Shown piece by piece: positions 20,304 to 20,530 of a stretch of 20,530 nucleotides of DNA. Location of the stretch: assembly GCA_029864385.1 (NCBI GenBank), contig JAOTTL010000061.1, forward strand, positions 1 through 20,530, read 5' to 3'. Every line of letters starts with the position of its first letter. The first letter of the stretch is position 1. The notes below the pieces were generated by a model. The model ran no database searches. It saw only the letters and a program-made list of their open reading frames with translations, and was not told where the DNA came from. A program made the position numbers and the translations under genes. This DNA is from SG8-41 sp029864385 (GTDB lineage: Bacteria; Pseudomonadota; Gammaproteobacteria; Burkholderiales; SG8-41).

Positions 20304-20530
20304 TGACTGGCATTCGAAGGTTGGCAGCGTCCGCTTGCATGCGCACGGCGAATTGGCTTGCGGATGGGGGGTCGGGACAAGAGGACGATAGTCCCTTCAG
20401 CGTGTTCTTGACGCCCAACGCGCTCGCCATCAACAAGGCACGCCAGGATCATCTCGCGTCGCTGGAACTGGATCTGCAACGCAAACGCATTCTGGAGGTT
20501 GGCGCCGGTATCGGATTGCATACGCCCTTC
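20303..20530 (+). CDS. SAM-dependent methyltransferase, N-terminal part (3' end outside window)
   Basis: The frame from the ATG at 20303 stays open for 76 codons to the window edge. Residues about 63-74 (KRILEVGAGIGLHT) are motif I of class I SAM-dependent methyltransferases, preceded by a helical segment LTPNALAINKARQDHL. Substrate unknown; neighbouring genes suggest sugar or polysaccharide modification, which is inference. The start overlaps the TAA of the epimerase stub, implying translational coupling. Confidence 0.7.
   Translation, partial: MTGIRRLAASACMRTANWLADGGSGQEDDSPFSVFLTPNALAINKARQDHLASLELDLQRKRILEVGAGIGLHTPF

Overview
The window is GC-rich, almost fully coding, and looks like a chromosomal segment of an uncultured Gram-negative proteobacterium, most likely betaproteobacterial. 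That is an inference from the lipopolysaccharide core genes waaA and waaC, a pcm-tolC pair, and a CHASE2/OmpA signalling cluster. No rRNA, tRNA, CRISPR array, transposase or phage gene is visible.

Layout. (1) 1-3998: the 3' end of an OmpA-domain gene converges on a three-gene minus-strand operon: STAS anti-anti-sigma-like protein, metallo-beta-lactamase-fold hydrolase, and CHASE2 sensor with SpoIIE-type phosphatase. This is a partner-switching module whose kinase is not in view. (2) 4248-7091, plus strand: pcm, tolC, and 5-formyltetrahydrofolate cyclo-ligase. (3) 7214-9647, minus strand: waaC then waaA, for the LPS inner core. (4) 9742-10044: an internally deleted adenylylsulfate kinase. (5) 10210-15252, plus strand: a complete dTDP-L-rhamnose pathway in the order rfbB, rfbD-like, rfbA, rfbC, rfbD, with two rfbD paralogues. 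(6) 15335-16993, minus strand: nadE. (7) 17185-19916, minus strand: nucleotide-sugar dehydrogenase, a truncated mannose-1-phosphate guanylyltransferase, and a GDP-mannose 3,5-epimerase-like enzyme. (8) 20223-20530, plus strand: a truncated epimerase stub followed by a methyltransferase that runs off the window. The overall theme is cell-envelope glycan synthesis.

The most striking feature lies between the genes. Nearly every gap from 471 to 17176 is built from short degenerate repeats with a period of 7 bp (types CGATTTA/CGATTCA/CGTTTCA, CCATTCC/ATTTCCC, TCATTAC/TGACGAG) or 10 bp (types CACGGAANNA and GCCGATNNAC). Gaps usually hold a purine-rich arm on the left and a pyrimidine-rich arm of the same subtype on the right, whatever the gene orientation, so the gap can fold back on itself. 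Arms sit directly on gene ends. The stop codons of tolC, the cyclo-ligase, waaA, waaC, rfbA, the cysC remnant and the CHASE2 gene are themselves part of a repeat unit. Arms also end about 4-10 bp before several start codons. Because 7 and 10 both leave remainder 1 on division by 3, a unit carrying one stop triplet gives stops in all three frames within three copies. One tract lies in frame inside rfbB. I know of similar heptanucleotide tracts only as the STRR repeats of cyanobacteria; their paired, gene-end organisation here looks undescribed to me.

Three genes (cysC, the mannose-1-phosphate guanylyltransferase, the epimerase stub) carry clean large deletions. These may be real decay or collapsed assembly.
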